Translations under genes and position numbers: made by a program
Part shown: positions 20,263 through 31,037 of the stretch, one piece after another
How the letters are laid out: each line of letters starts with the position of its first letter
Position numbering within the stretch: the first letter of the stretch is position 1
The notes under the pieces: model-generated
Database searches by the model: none
What the model was told of the DNA's origin: nothing
What the model saw: only the letters and a program-made list of their open reading frames with translations
Assembly (NCBI RefSeq): GCF_008831285.2
Contig: NW_022204550.1
Coordinates: forward strand, 1 to 35,343
Direction: 5' to 3'
Source: Nymphaea colorata
Taxonomy: Eukaryota; Streptophyta; Magnoliopsida; Nymphaeales; Nymphaeaceae
Length of the DNA: 35,343 nucleotides

Positions 20263-23200
20263 TCAAGATAGTAATGGACGTTTGGCATTAGAAACTATGA
20301 TTACTAATCTAGGCAAGTCCCAGATATGAATAGTTACATAGGAAATTCGATAGGAATACTGTTATCTTTCAGTAGATATCTGAAAGCTGCTGAAATTTCC
20401 ATGTTGCCCGTAATGATATTGTTGTTTCTATTATATCCATACAAATTTTTGCCATTTTTTACGGTCATAATGCATTACGGTTACTTTTAGTCTATTTTAT
20501 ATATGGCTTTTCATCTGTGATACGGTTAAAGGGCCTACTAATGTTATGGAATCCCAAGTATCCATGCCTATATAGTATGAAACGTACACTCAGGGATGAC
20601 TTTACTTGCTGCCATGAGTACTGGATCAAATTATAGATCAAAAGATAGTTGGGGATTGTTGAGTTGGCTTTGGACATTAATGGTAGGGCAAAATTTGCAT
20701 AAGTGTTTTTACTTTTTCCATATTCTTTTTTCAAAACTTTTATCAACTATAAGGCCAGCATTCCAGCTGAAATGGAAATAGCAGTTATGATGTAGGAACG
20801 GTTCTGCATGCTAACTTTTATATTTATAGTCTTGGCAACTCCTCGACTTGATGAATTTTTGCCTAAATTAATTTTAGCTTACACTTAGAATAGAAGATGA
20901 ATACATAAAGGAAATATGGCTTGGATAGGGTTGTTGGGTTTGAATTTATGAACAATATCAAAGCTAAATTCAGATCTCAGTATTTAATTTAGCATCTATT
21001 AGTTTTTTTCTAATATTTATATATTACTCAAGATACTTTTTTAACGTTTTTTACAAATTTAGCTGAAGAACTCTCTTGAATTATTATCTGTGCAATAGCT
21101 ACTGTATCTTCTTCTTTCAAGGGTGTTATCTTGAGAATTTAAGCGAAAATAGTTGATAGTGAATGCACATATTCGCGATGCAAAGGGTCATTTATGTTGA
21201 ATTGGATTATCTGTGGAACATTTTTAAACCCTACCAAAAATAGCATTAATGTTATTAAAATCGTAAATTTTAGGGCCAATTTTGCAGTAAAGTCTTTGGA
21301 TACGATGTCAGTTTTAGATAGAATGTTATGAGAGCTTCTTAGACACATCTTTAAAATAGACCTGATTTGTATATCCGATACAATCTGAGTATATTTTAGA
21401 GTCTGGACAAGACTTAAGGTTGGTTCCCATATTTCTGTTTCTCATCGTTTAAATATTGTGTTAAAAATGTTTGCTTGTCTTTGCTAAGCTCATTCAGAAA
21501 TGAACTAATTTAGAATATTTCTTATAGACGTTATAGAGTCCTTTAGACGATCGTTTATATTTTATACGGAAAATTTCTTTTTCCGAAATGCCTAAGTATT
21601 AGAATGGCATACCTTTGCTAAGTTAGTCATTAGGTTATTATAAGACATAGTTCGATGCGGGATGATGACCTCTGTTGATAATTTAAGATCTTATGTTCCG
21701 CAATTCAATAAAATTTTTTATACTTGACGCATAGCTGGTCTATGCATGTTCTTGAATAAAAAGTATCGACTGCAGATATCACAACATCTTGTCTTTTCCA
21801 TATTTTTTGAGGGATTTTACTTTCAAGTTTAGTATTTAGCGGTTTTACATGGTCCTAAAAGAATTGGATGTTGATCTTTTGATTAATTTTTTTACATTTT
21901 TAACTTAAAAGATATGCTTTGCTTTTTCCATTATCTTACTTCGAGACCAAGCACATCCTATTTAAATTGTAATCATTGAGTTAGTCATCATCGACTATGG
22001 TGATTCCTCCTTTGTTGGAGCCTAAATTTAACTCGCAAAAGATCTTTAAAATTAGCTTCCTAATGCACCTGCACCAATCACCATAATGTTCAAATTCTGT
22101 AGCTTTTCAGCTGTCTATCTACCAAAGATTACCTAATTTTTGTCATATCTGTTGCATGGTATTTGACTTTTGGCATCCATTGCTATTTCCATCTCATCAT
22201 AATGCAGCCATTGGGATATCGGTGTGTATTTTCTCGTAAATTTAATAACCTCTTGAGCCGCTATTCCACCCCAAATCGTGGAAAAAATTGAGTGAGGCAA
22301 ATTCCGAACAAAGATATGTGCTAAATTACTTAATTAGCGTTTATCTTTTTTCTTCGGTTATCTTTTCAAACACTTTATAAGATTTAACATGTTAAATGAT
22401 CTCATTTGCTTCCTATTCGTTGAACAATGTTGGAGCTTGCCATGCCTAGAGTAAAAAGAGTAAAAAGCCTTCAGTATTAGATACTGAGTATTATTCAGAT
22501 GTCTTTTTGCTTAAAATAAGTAATTATCTTCCTTTTAATCCTCCTGTAAAAGCGATTCCTCCTTAAAGCTCTATTCTAATAGTGAAAATTTCATATTTTT
22601 TGTTATTTTTCTTTGTATGGGATAACTATTCCTCCAGATCGATAGTTTCCAAATGATCTCGTGTCCAGATCAACATGCATAATTTTGCTCTATACCCTTG
22701 ATTCTGTCTCAAACTTTGCATCTTTTTCCATTTATCTCCTCCATTCCTTTCACATTGTATATATAGATTTCTTCTCCTGGATAATTCCTTGATCTTCTTC
22801 TGATAGCTCCAAGTATGCTTCTCTTTCATTTGTTATCTTATTTATGTATCTCTTCCTAGGCGCTTCCCCATCATCATCGACCACCTGATGGCTCTATCCG
22901 AAATCAACGAAAGTAAAACCGTAAAGACTTAAATTTCCCACATTATGAATCCTTTTCCCAAACTATGCATTTTCCGATTAAGAGAAATTGTATATTCGTA
23001 ATCCCAGCAATCAGCCAAAACTGCCACATCGAAATGCCTTGAACTATGATAGATTGGCCATGTACATCCATTCTGGTCATCATTTTAGGAAGCAAATATT
23101 TCTGTGTTTATTGTCAGTTCATGCAATTTCCTAAGACAAGCTTTTGCTCTTGAATCTTTCCAAACACTGCTCTGATCAAAATAGATGCTATTTTATGCGT

Positions 23201-23408
23201 CGACCAGACTTACCATAGCTGATCAAATAATGCCAATGGCTTATTCCCATCATTGCCAAATTTTTTGCCACTTCAAGACCAACCTACGTTGTTTCAAAAT
23301 TACTAAAGATAGTCCCCTTATAAAGACCTTCAATGTTCTTACTTTTTCTTGTGTTTCTTGCCCGAGGACTTCGGTTTGCCTATGATAAAATCTCTATTCA
23401 AAATTCAT
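20263..23408 (-). CDS. Ubiquitin-activating-type E1 enzyme (UBA1-like)
   Basis: E1 adenylates ubiquitin or a ubiquitin-like protein and passes it to E2. Domains in order: N-terminal inactive adenylation domain (YHRQTEVLGQETQEKVRTLK; VGLEVAKNLAMMGI; MVSLVDAQ); FCCH insert (GFTFVDFGQSHQVVDDDGEA; YNVKGMEEINGKRCK; FGNYRSGGIVIPYKEK); IWGGIAAQEVIKFTRKYTPI; active adenylation domain (IMVIGAGALGS, nucleotide loop; GGITIVDDDQLNDYNLNRM); cysteine domain (VIIPHRTMSYNN); YANFALPLM; and C-terminal ubiquitin-fold domain (TWDSITLVGPLTVSQMKSHI). Introns include 23284-23303 (20 nt), 22690-22714 (25 nt), 20568-20589 (22 nt) and a possible GC-AG intron 23219-23240. The roughly 3.1-kb span suits a ~1000-aa E1. 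The catalytic Cys motif is not obvious. Start 23406-23408, stop 20263-20265. Confidence 0.9.
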
Positions 23409-23574
23409 TAGATAATATTTACCAATCTTATCAAAATTCTTAGTGGTTGGTTTCTGGAACTAAGTTAAAATGTAAGAATTTGTAAAGCTCAGAAATAAAG
23501 TATTTCTTGATAATTTATAGGCAAGATTATTAATACTTGTTATTCATTAATTTTAGAGGAATCAATGGCATTTG

Positions 23575-25812
23575 TGTACCCAGTGTCCCTGTCGATAAAT
23601 AGAGACTTTAATAGCAGCATCTAAGATCTTTATAAATTGCTTGAAAAGTAGCGCCCTTCTAAAAGGCTCAAAAGTTCTGACTGGGCCTACGGCTCACCAG
23701 CAATATCTATATGAACGATCTCAACTTTATCATTCGAACCTGCTTAGAAAGTTTTAGATAACATCGTGAAATCGCTATAGTTGCATTCAATTTTCTCAGA
23801 GAATGTGGTTGGATTCAAAAGAATAGCATCACAATCAGAGAACTTACAGGATAATTAGCTTAATACTTTAAATTTGCGAAAGAATCGTCAGAAAGCCAGT
23901 AGAGGCTTATCCAAATGAGAGCCACCTTGAAGGATATAAGAAAGATTGAAAATGAGTCATGGGAAGTCTTGGAGAAAAAATTAGCAGGGTATATTTTGGA
24001 GGAAGATGATAAAAAACTTCTCAAATAAATTGCATCTATAAGACTCACTCTGAATCAGCTGAATTCCCCATAAACAAGCAACTAATTGACCAATAAAATT
24101 TGAGCAGCAAGCAGATAGTCAACTTATTCTAAGAGATCAAACTATCAGGGCCGAAAAAGGTCTCCATTAAAAAGTTATAAGCATTTCCAATAAAAGACTA
24201 AGCTAATCAGCCATAGATTTCGTTAAATTTTTAGTCACAGCTGAAAATAGTTTTGAAAGCTTTGTAAAGGCACTTGCCTAGCCTTCTAGCTAATCAAGTC
24301 AAATCATGCACCTATTTTAGAGCCTTTCAAAAGATAAAAATAGTTAATAAAGCCTTTATATAGCTATTGCAGTAGACTAAAGGTAATCAATAGAGATCAA
24401 TAGGAAAAATTAAAGAAATCTCCTGAAAAAACAACATACAATCGAACAAATAGCAAAGATCTTTTGACTAAGCTTAGTATCTCGAGGTAGAACTGAAAAA
24501 ATGCTCAGAGGAGAAGTTTTAGATATTGTAAGAAAATGCTAGCCTTAAAAAGCAAGTGATATAGCTCAAGGAAGTAGTTTCTAAGAATATGCGGTCGGGA
24601 AATATCATGAATTAAGAAAGATCGTCAGAGAAAACTGGAGGGAATAATGGTGTGAATGTTGCTAGGATTCGATCATAGGCATAGAATGCAAAATTTCTTT
24701 TACCAGAGGAGAGCAAGGTACCTCTTTCTATTTTTGAACAAGCCAAAGAACTCAAATCTTATATCAACCACCTCGAAGGTGAGCTGGAAAGTATAAAAAT
24801 GGTTATGCCAATCCCTCTACTGAATCAAAAATAAAGGAATTACCATTGCATCGAAACCTCAACAACCAAACTAAGTAGAAATGCTTAGAAAGCAAATATC
24901 ATAACTTTTTAACTGTAAGCAAATGTATGAAGACAAAGTTATCGAGCTGGAAGATGCTCATCGGTTCATTGAGGACAAGAAAAGATAGATTGGGTAATTA
25001 AGATTTGAGTTAGCATCTCTAAAGAAAGAAAACCAAACTCTATAAGACCGTTTGAGCCAAATGTAGAAAAATAACCAAAGCAGCAAATAAACAAAGCAAA
25101 TCGCTGAAAGTGAGCATGATAGTTTGATGCAAATAATCCAATAAAGAGAAGACTAACTTGCAAGAGCAGACTTGGATGTTAAGAAAATGAAATTGAAGTT
25201 AGAACAATATATCAAAAGATGTGAAAAATATACTAATGATGCCACTACAGATCAATAATAGAAAAAACAGCTGAGGAAGCAATACTCTTCCTTGTAATCC
25301 CACCTATAGAAAGAGTATAACTAAAAGTTAGCTCAACTGAGATTGAATGAGAAAAAGTTAAGAGATAGCTACCATAATCTATAAAAACTATACTTATCTT
25401 AGAAGTAATAATCCCAAAACCTATTGAAGCAACTGCAGTAATACAGAGAATCATACACTGTTCATCAACCATCACCAACTAAGGGTAAAATTTATGTATA
25501 AGATTAAGGATAATAAGCATAACTCTACGATGTTCTACTCCAAGAGATAAGTGATGAGAGGATCAAGACAACGAAGCAAACCAATCCTCTACCATCATCA
25601 ACCGACCATTCAACACATAGGCTAAACCGAATCCAAAAGAATAAATCTTCGAGTTAAGAGAGCTTCTATCGATCAAGGACACGGCGATTGAATAAATTTC
25701 GCAAAAATACCAAGAAAATCTGCTAAAAAAATAAGAAAAAATAGCTTCATTATAAATTTAGATAGCTTAGATAAGCGGCAAGCTGGCTACCTTCGATATC
25801 ATAAACAAATGA
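23575..25812 (+). CDS. Long Q-rich coiled-coil protein
   Basis: Starts MAFVYPVSLSINRDFN at ATG 23575. A globular N-terminal part reads MNDLNFIIRTCLESFRQHRE and IAIVAFNFLRECGWIQKN. Roughly 500 residues of coiled coil follow (LKDIRKIENESWEVLEKKL; LEVELKKCSEEKFQILQENA; IFEQAKELKSYINHLEGEL; SELRELLSIKDTAIEQIS), ending FDIINK at TGA 25810-25812. Gln is extremely common and mostly encoded by TAA/TAG, so the standard code shreds the gene. Frame changes near 23695, 24840 and 25650 need introns or base corrections. The architecture fits a centriolar or basal-body scaffold, but that is inference only. Confidence 0.75.
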
Positions 25813-26091
25813 TGAAAAAAACGATATTATTTTATCCCATAATTCCGAATTCAGTAGTTTTTTAAATGAATATTATATCTTTTGCTAGCTTTTTGAATTA
25901 TTTTCAAAAAAATACCAAATTTGAGTGTTCTTTTACTTCGGAAAAAATTCCTACACGAAGGAGGTCATATTTAAATTCTACCCAGTCTTACGGATCTCTA
26001 TTTTTAACCTGTCTTCTTGTGGTTGCTAACAGTCCCATTTCTTTTCTCCCAGAATAAAATTATAAGTTTGCCCAAAGTAACACCTATTTCT

Positions 26092-26799
26092 ATGGACAAC
26101 CAATTGCCCAACCCATTCACGTAGAGTCGAATATCAATCCCCACCTCCAGCTCTCTCCTCACATACGGTGAGGATTCCCTTAGCTTCTTCTCTCGGCTTC
26201 AGACTAACAATTTGCGTCATCGCAGTCAGACCGCCTACCTCACACAGCGAGAGACTGAGGAACGGATCATCAATAGAATATAAAAGGAAATGTATTCGAT
26301 GGACGAATCGGGGCATTGCCTTGCCGAGCAAGTTCTCGATGATATGATAACCCAGGATGGAGAGAGGGAGTAAGATTTTTGGGAAAAAATTAAAGTGATC
26401 AAGCCGAAGAAATAAATTCAAAACCCCTTCTCTTCGCAAATGGAAAAAAGTATTACCGTTAAAAAAACCCCCTTCGCAGAGAAAAACACAGTTTCGAGGA
26501 TACGACGATCATAAGAAATCACTAATCCGAAAACAACGAGGCATTCCGCACGACTGGAAATGGTTAAGTTCAAGGACATCCTGAAAAAGGAGAGGCAAAA
26601 GTAGGGCTAAAAGTAAGGGAAGGAGTAGAAGTTTAGCTTGGTGAATATGTACAAGAATAAACGCTAGGGGCAGGTTGTTGCGGCCTCTACTCAAAAACTG
26701 TCATAAATAAAAACCGAACCGGAAAGGGTGGAACCCAAACACCCTTAATTTATAACGCTCAAAAATACTATCTATCTAAGAGTAGAGCTGCAAAACTGA
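26092..26799 (+). CDS. Basic unknown protein, 235 aa
   Basis: Single uninterrupted exon from ATG 26092 (MDNQLPNPFTQSRISIPTSS) to TGA 26797-26799. The helical middle is acidic (RETEERIINRIQKEMYSMDE; CLAEQVLDDMITQDGEREQD). The C-terminal half is K/R/Q rich (FKDILKKERQKQGQKQGKEQ), suggesting nucleic-acid or microtubule binding. No domain recognised. Minus-strand ORFs at 26134-26439 and 26509-26694 are shadows. Composition is richer in GC than the flanks. Confidence 0.7.
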
Positions 26800-26817
26800 G
26801 TCATTTTTCATCAATAT

Positions 26818-28609
26818 ATGATAATACTTATGGTATTGACTTTGGAGATATCTTTCCCATTTTTTATACGCTTTGCAAATCCTAAAATTAACATTGGCCT
26901 ATTTTTTACCGATTGATGATTGGACCCTTAATGTTGATGTCGATTGTGCTTATGTAACTCTTGGCTTTATAGCTTTCATTATTTCTGTAGTTTTATTCTT
27001 ACTTTCAGGCCTAAAGTTATTATTAGCAACAAGCATACAAGTATAAAAAATGGACATGTAAGACTTCACCCATAATCAAAAATACAAGGTGATACTCCCA
27101 ATCATTTACCTAGTGAACTGGGTCCTCATGGCAACAGGCCCCTTTTTTATCCGATCGCATACCAACTGTACACGCTCATTTGGTTCACGTATATCTCGAT
27201 AAAGACGATTTTCAATTTAATTTGGTGCATTATTGGATGTATTAATGGGCTTAAACTGCTGGCAAGAGAAAAAGCGAAAAAGTATATGCCAGTACCGAAT
27301 ATAAACATCAGCAATACTCAAGAAGTGGCGAGGAATATCGATTAAATGCTTTTGAGTGAGGAAGAAATGCCGAGGATATACCATGCGTTCATTATACCGA
27401 GCTACCAGGAGATCTTTCATTGCTGGAGTAAACTCTCATGAAGATAGCACAGCATAAATATGCTAAAAAACGATACCTCGTATACCTTGCCATGAAGCTC
27501 ACGAATAAGGATCCGATAGGAAGGCACAGACCTTAATCGAGAGATTCGAATGCAAGTTTAAGCAGATGGGTTTTAGTCTCCATGCTGTTCGAGAATATTA
27601 GCAAAAAGGTAAAGCTTCTAATGTTTCCTGGTGTGTCGAAAACCTATAGAAAACGTATTTCAAAGAGCTAAATATACATACAGACTAAATATTCATAACC
27701 GTATCGATGCAGATTCATGGGTACCTGAAATATATATCGACGAAGTCAATCACCATATCAATAAAACCAAGGAATCCAATTACTCATACATATACCAGCC
27801 ATGTCAAATATATACGCGAAACCATATGTAAGTGCCTTTTCTCACTCGAACTACGACCAATCTCATAGTTTGGTCCACTTTTGCAACTTAGTCAGTAGCT
27901 TTGATGCCAGTTTTCCACTATCGAACTATACTCTTAGCTACAAGTTCATCAAAAGTATTGGATTTTGGGACACCTGTGCTGATGCTATTGGATAGGATTT
28001 TCATACAACTTTGAAAGCTTTTTGGAAGACTGATGGTATGGTGAAAACGATTGATATTCATGCTCCTTTCAATCAGGTAAATATCGAGACAGGAGAAGGC
28101 TATTTCAAAGATATCAGTGCTCGGTTTTGGCAAGCTTAGAGGCATGCTCGTGGGTGTGCAGACGCTGCTTATTGTTTCAATATGCTCTCAAAGAAAAAGA
28201 TAACATGGCGAACCTTCATTATCTCCTATAATTCTCTATAATGCATCATGTTGCCTGCGTTCTTGCCTTGGGTCATGCTTGGCTCAACGCTTCAAGGTTA
28301 CCTTTACTCTTCCAGCGATGCAAGGCCAATCTATCTCATCAGCGACACATACTCTAGCATTTTATTCAAAATTGTTCATATTGTTTCATAACTTCATACG
28401 TCCTCTATTATCTCTTTAAGCGAAAGGCAACTAGAGAGCTCTACCATTTGAAGAACGAACCACTATGGAGGTTTATCGAGTTTCCTTTGATGATCATTCC
28501 GAATTTGTTTCTGGTCAGCTTCCCCACGTTTACAATTGCTGCATTCAAAGTAATGCTCAACAAAAATGAATATTAAGTTGCCAAGAAGAAACTAAAGGAT
28601 AATAAATGA
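26818..28609 (+). CDS. Membrane family-2 glycosyltransferase
   Basis: Processive-type GT2 enzyme, cellulose/chitin/hyaluronan-synthase superfamily, acting on a nucleotide sugar at a membrane. N-terminal membrane spans (LGFIAFIISVVLFLLSGL; ILPIIYLVNWVLMATGPF; TIFNLIWCIIGCINGLKLL) precede the catalytic core. That core starts YHAFIIPSYQE, then RYLVYLAMK, the metal/UDP site DADSWVPEIYIDEV and IYQPCQIYTRNHM. It continues with KSIGFWDTCADAIGQDFHTT (acceptor/base region) and WQAQRHARGCAD, equivalent to the QxxRW box. C-terminal membrane spans follow (MIIPNLFLVSFPTFTIAAF), ending KKKLKDNK at TGA 28607-28609. Several small introns or indels interrupt it. The start at 26818 is provisional. Its closest relatives are likely ciliate or algal rather than animal proteins, which I infer without a search. 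Confidence 0.83.
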
Positions 28610-28767
28610 CATATATGATACTCCATTTTGATATTATCTACAATTTTATTCAAGTAATTGATAGCAAAATATATCACGAATTTTTATCTTTTACTTTTTT
28701 CCCATGTTAATGGCGTTATTGCGTTTCTAAACGGTCTTAATATTAAAAAGATAGTTATTAATTTAAA

Positions 28768-29857
28768 ATGATGAGTACGGTAGACCTGAAGCAAGTGACA
28801 GACTTCCTTTCCAGATACCAAATAGCCCAAATAAACCCATAGACTCTCGTTCTAACCTCCAAAAAAACAAATTACCTTGTCAAATCTCACAGAATCGATG
28901 ACGACTTTGATGAGATCTCTGACATCTTGGACAAGCATCTTTCATTCGATCCAGAATATGTCTGCCCCTTGTACATTTTTAATAAAGTGATAATGAATAT
29001 GGAGAAAGAACCATTCGGGCTGTCTATCAACTGGACAAAATGACCTCAAGGACTCAATAGACATCAGACGAGAAAACTAAGAGTATTTTACTTAGTCATA
29101 ATTATGGATTCTTTTATCATCCCTAGTCAATTCTCTCATCTACCTTCAAGAGAGAGAAGTCGTCTATGGCGTCCTTAGCCCTAATAAAATTTTTATCGAA
29201 GAAAAAATAAGAGTCTTAGATCCAAGCGCTTTTAACATCAAGCCTATGAGCATTTCAAGATTATCCCTGCATTCACCGTAAATAAAGATGAATCGGGATG
29301 ATATAGACTTTTACCATCGATGTTTATCTCCTGGGACTTTGCATGCTTTCAGCTGCAACACTGAGCGACATTGGCAATCAAATCAGTGAATAGGACTGGA
29401 GACACTTTTCGGAGAGGTATAAAAGCGTTATTCTTCTGATTTAATTCATGTGCTTAAGTTTATGTTGAAAGATGACGCTTAAGAAAGGCCAAATTTCCAA
29501 AATATCCTTGAGTATATTGAGATATAAATCCAAATAAAATAGGCCAAAGTATATAAAGCAGAGCCTCTTCCAACCGATGAAGAGGATGGTATGGTCGAAT
29601 ATGAAAATTTAGAATAAATTGATCATCAAAATATCGATATACTTTAGCCTGAATAAAACAGTGAGCAATGTGTAAATTAATATGAGCAAGCAAGACAAAA
29701 ATATTTGTTCTCCACCTCTTAAAAGACCCAAAACCAAGCCACTAACTGTCATAGTTCTCTTTAGAGCATTGATAATATGGACTCAATTGAGTACATTGGC
29801 CAAAAGGACACAATCAACCTCAAGAAGAGTAACTATTATGTTGAATAATTAAGCTGA
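28768..29857 (+). CDS. Protein-kinase-like protein, likely pseudokinase
   Basis: Starts MMSTVDLKQVTDFLSRYQ at ATG 28768. The kinase N-lobe is partial. The E-helix and loop read LVNSLIYLQEREVVYGVLSP with NKIFIEEKIRVLDPSAF, so HRD is replaced by YGV and DFG by LDP. The C-lobe is recognisable: DVYLLGLCMLSAATLSDI (usual DVYSLG) and VLKFMLKDDAQERPNFQNIL, the conserved RPxF end. A Q/E-rich tail follows. The first TGA of that frame is 29855-29857, but coding-like sequence continues in frame (NSDSQLSRDCSQEQEACPPD) and, after one shift, to TGA 30100-30102. The protein may therefore be longer. One junction near 29040 needs an intron or base change. Confidence 0.7.
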
Positions 29858-30300
29858 CCCAATTCGGACTCACAACTCTCACGAGACTGTTCTTAAGAGC
29901 AAGAGGCGTGCCCACCAGATAAAAAATAGAAATTCTAAAACGTGAAAACCATTCATTCCATCATGATCCCAATCACTCCGAAAACGAGTCTGTAGACGAC
30001 CAGCATCCGTTCACGAGTCCAGAATTGATGAGCATGCTGAAGCAAGAAACCAAAAGAGCAAGATAATTCTTTACAGGTGCAAGTAGAATGGTAAAATCAT
30101 GATTTACGGGCAATTTTTTGATATTAGATCGTTATCTCTCAACTACAATGCATTTATTCTAGATTAAATATATACATTTGGCCATTCTATGCCCCAGAAA
30201 TTGATGAAATACGGTTTTTTAGTTATCTTTAAAGGTTTTTTTAATTTTAGTAAACTATCGATATATAACTTCTCATAATTACAAATTTAAATGCGAAAAA

Positions 30301-30770
30301 TCACTACTTAAATAACACTTGTTGAATAATCCAAACGCCCTTTGGCTGTTTGGTTGGCTCATTTGTCAATTCCGATGCCCCCTCTTGTGAATTTTCCGAG
30401 AGTTGTTCCGTCATTTTTTCCTTATAAGCTTTCTCTTTCTTCGGTGGATTGATGGCCCTATAGGTGCATCTTCTTTTTTATTATTATACACCGTATATAT
30501 CGAACCACCGACTGCACCCTAAAATAAATTCGGGGTTAAGTTTGTATCCCCTTGTCTTGAACCTCCTAATGAGAGTCTTTGCGGTTGAGTAGTTGATGTT
30601 GAGCATATCTGCGGCCTGAATTAATTAATGATTACCTTTTTTATTCCGCATCGATCATATATAGCATGCTTAATCATTAAAATTTTCTATTTATGCGAAA
30701 GCTTATCATATTTATCGTCCCCCTTAGCTAGTTTTCGCCTCGTAAGTGATGTTTTATAGTCTTTTTTCAT
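30301..30770 (-). CDS. Helix-turn-helix protein with 20-nt intron
   Basis: Clean two-exon gene: ATG 30768-30770, intron 30616-30635 (GTAATCATTAATTAATTCAG), stop TGA 30301-30303, 149 aa. The basic N-terminus MKKDYKTSLTRRKLAKGDDK precedes the HTH KLSHKQKILMIKHAIYDR with CGIKKAADMLNINYSTAKTL and IRRFKTRGYK. This matches the 16368-16798 protein (AA-x-x-L ... T-A-K). The tail is Q/E/K rich and ends GVWIIQQVLFKQ. The fold resembles transposase/homeodomain-like DNA-binding domains. With no catalytic part, it is either a regulator or domesticated DNA-binding fragment. Confidence 0.77.
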
Positions 30771-31037
30771 TTTGAATGAAAATCCCACACTCAATATAAG
30801 ATTGTTTATAAGTGACATCATACATTGGTAACATCATTTATACATTTATATAGGAAAAATTTACGAGGTTTTCGCCATTCTTGACTAAAAGAAACTTATT
30901 AATGGTGGAACCGTTTCCTAACAACCATTAGACATGAAAAAATTGCATAGCTATTGACAGATAAAATAAGCTGAATCAAACTGATCGGGGCCATCTGATC
31001 ATTATCTTTGATTTGAATATCCATAACCTTATCAATA

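Noticed and set aside
20050-20519. 155-codon plus frame without TGA, ending in membrane-like sequence
   Set aside because: From 20263 it lies antisense to the C-terminal ubiquitin-fold domain of E1, which is identified by homology, so it is a shadow. The LRR gene ends earlier at 20185.
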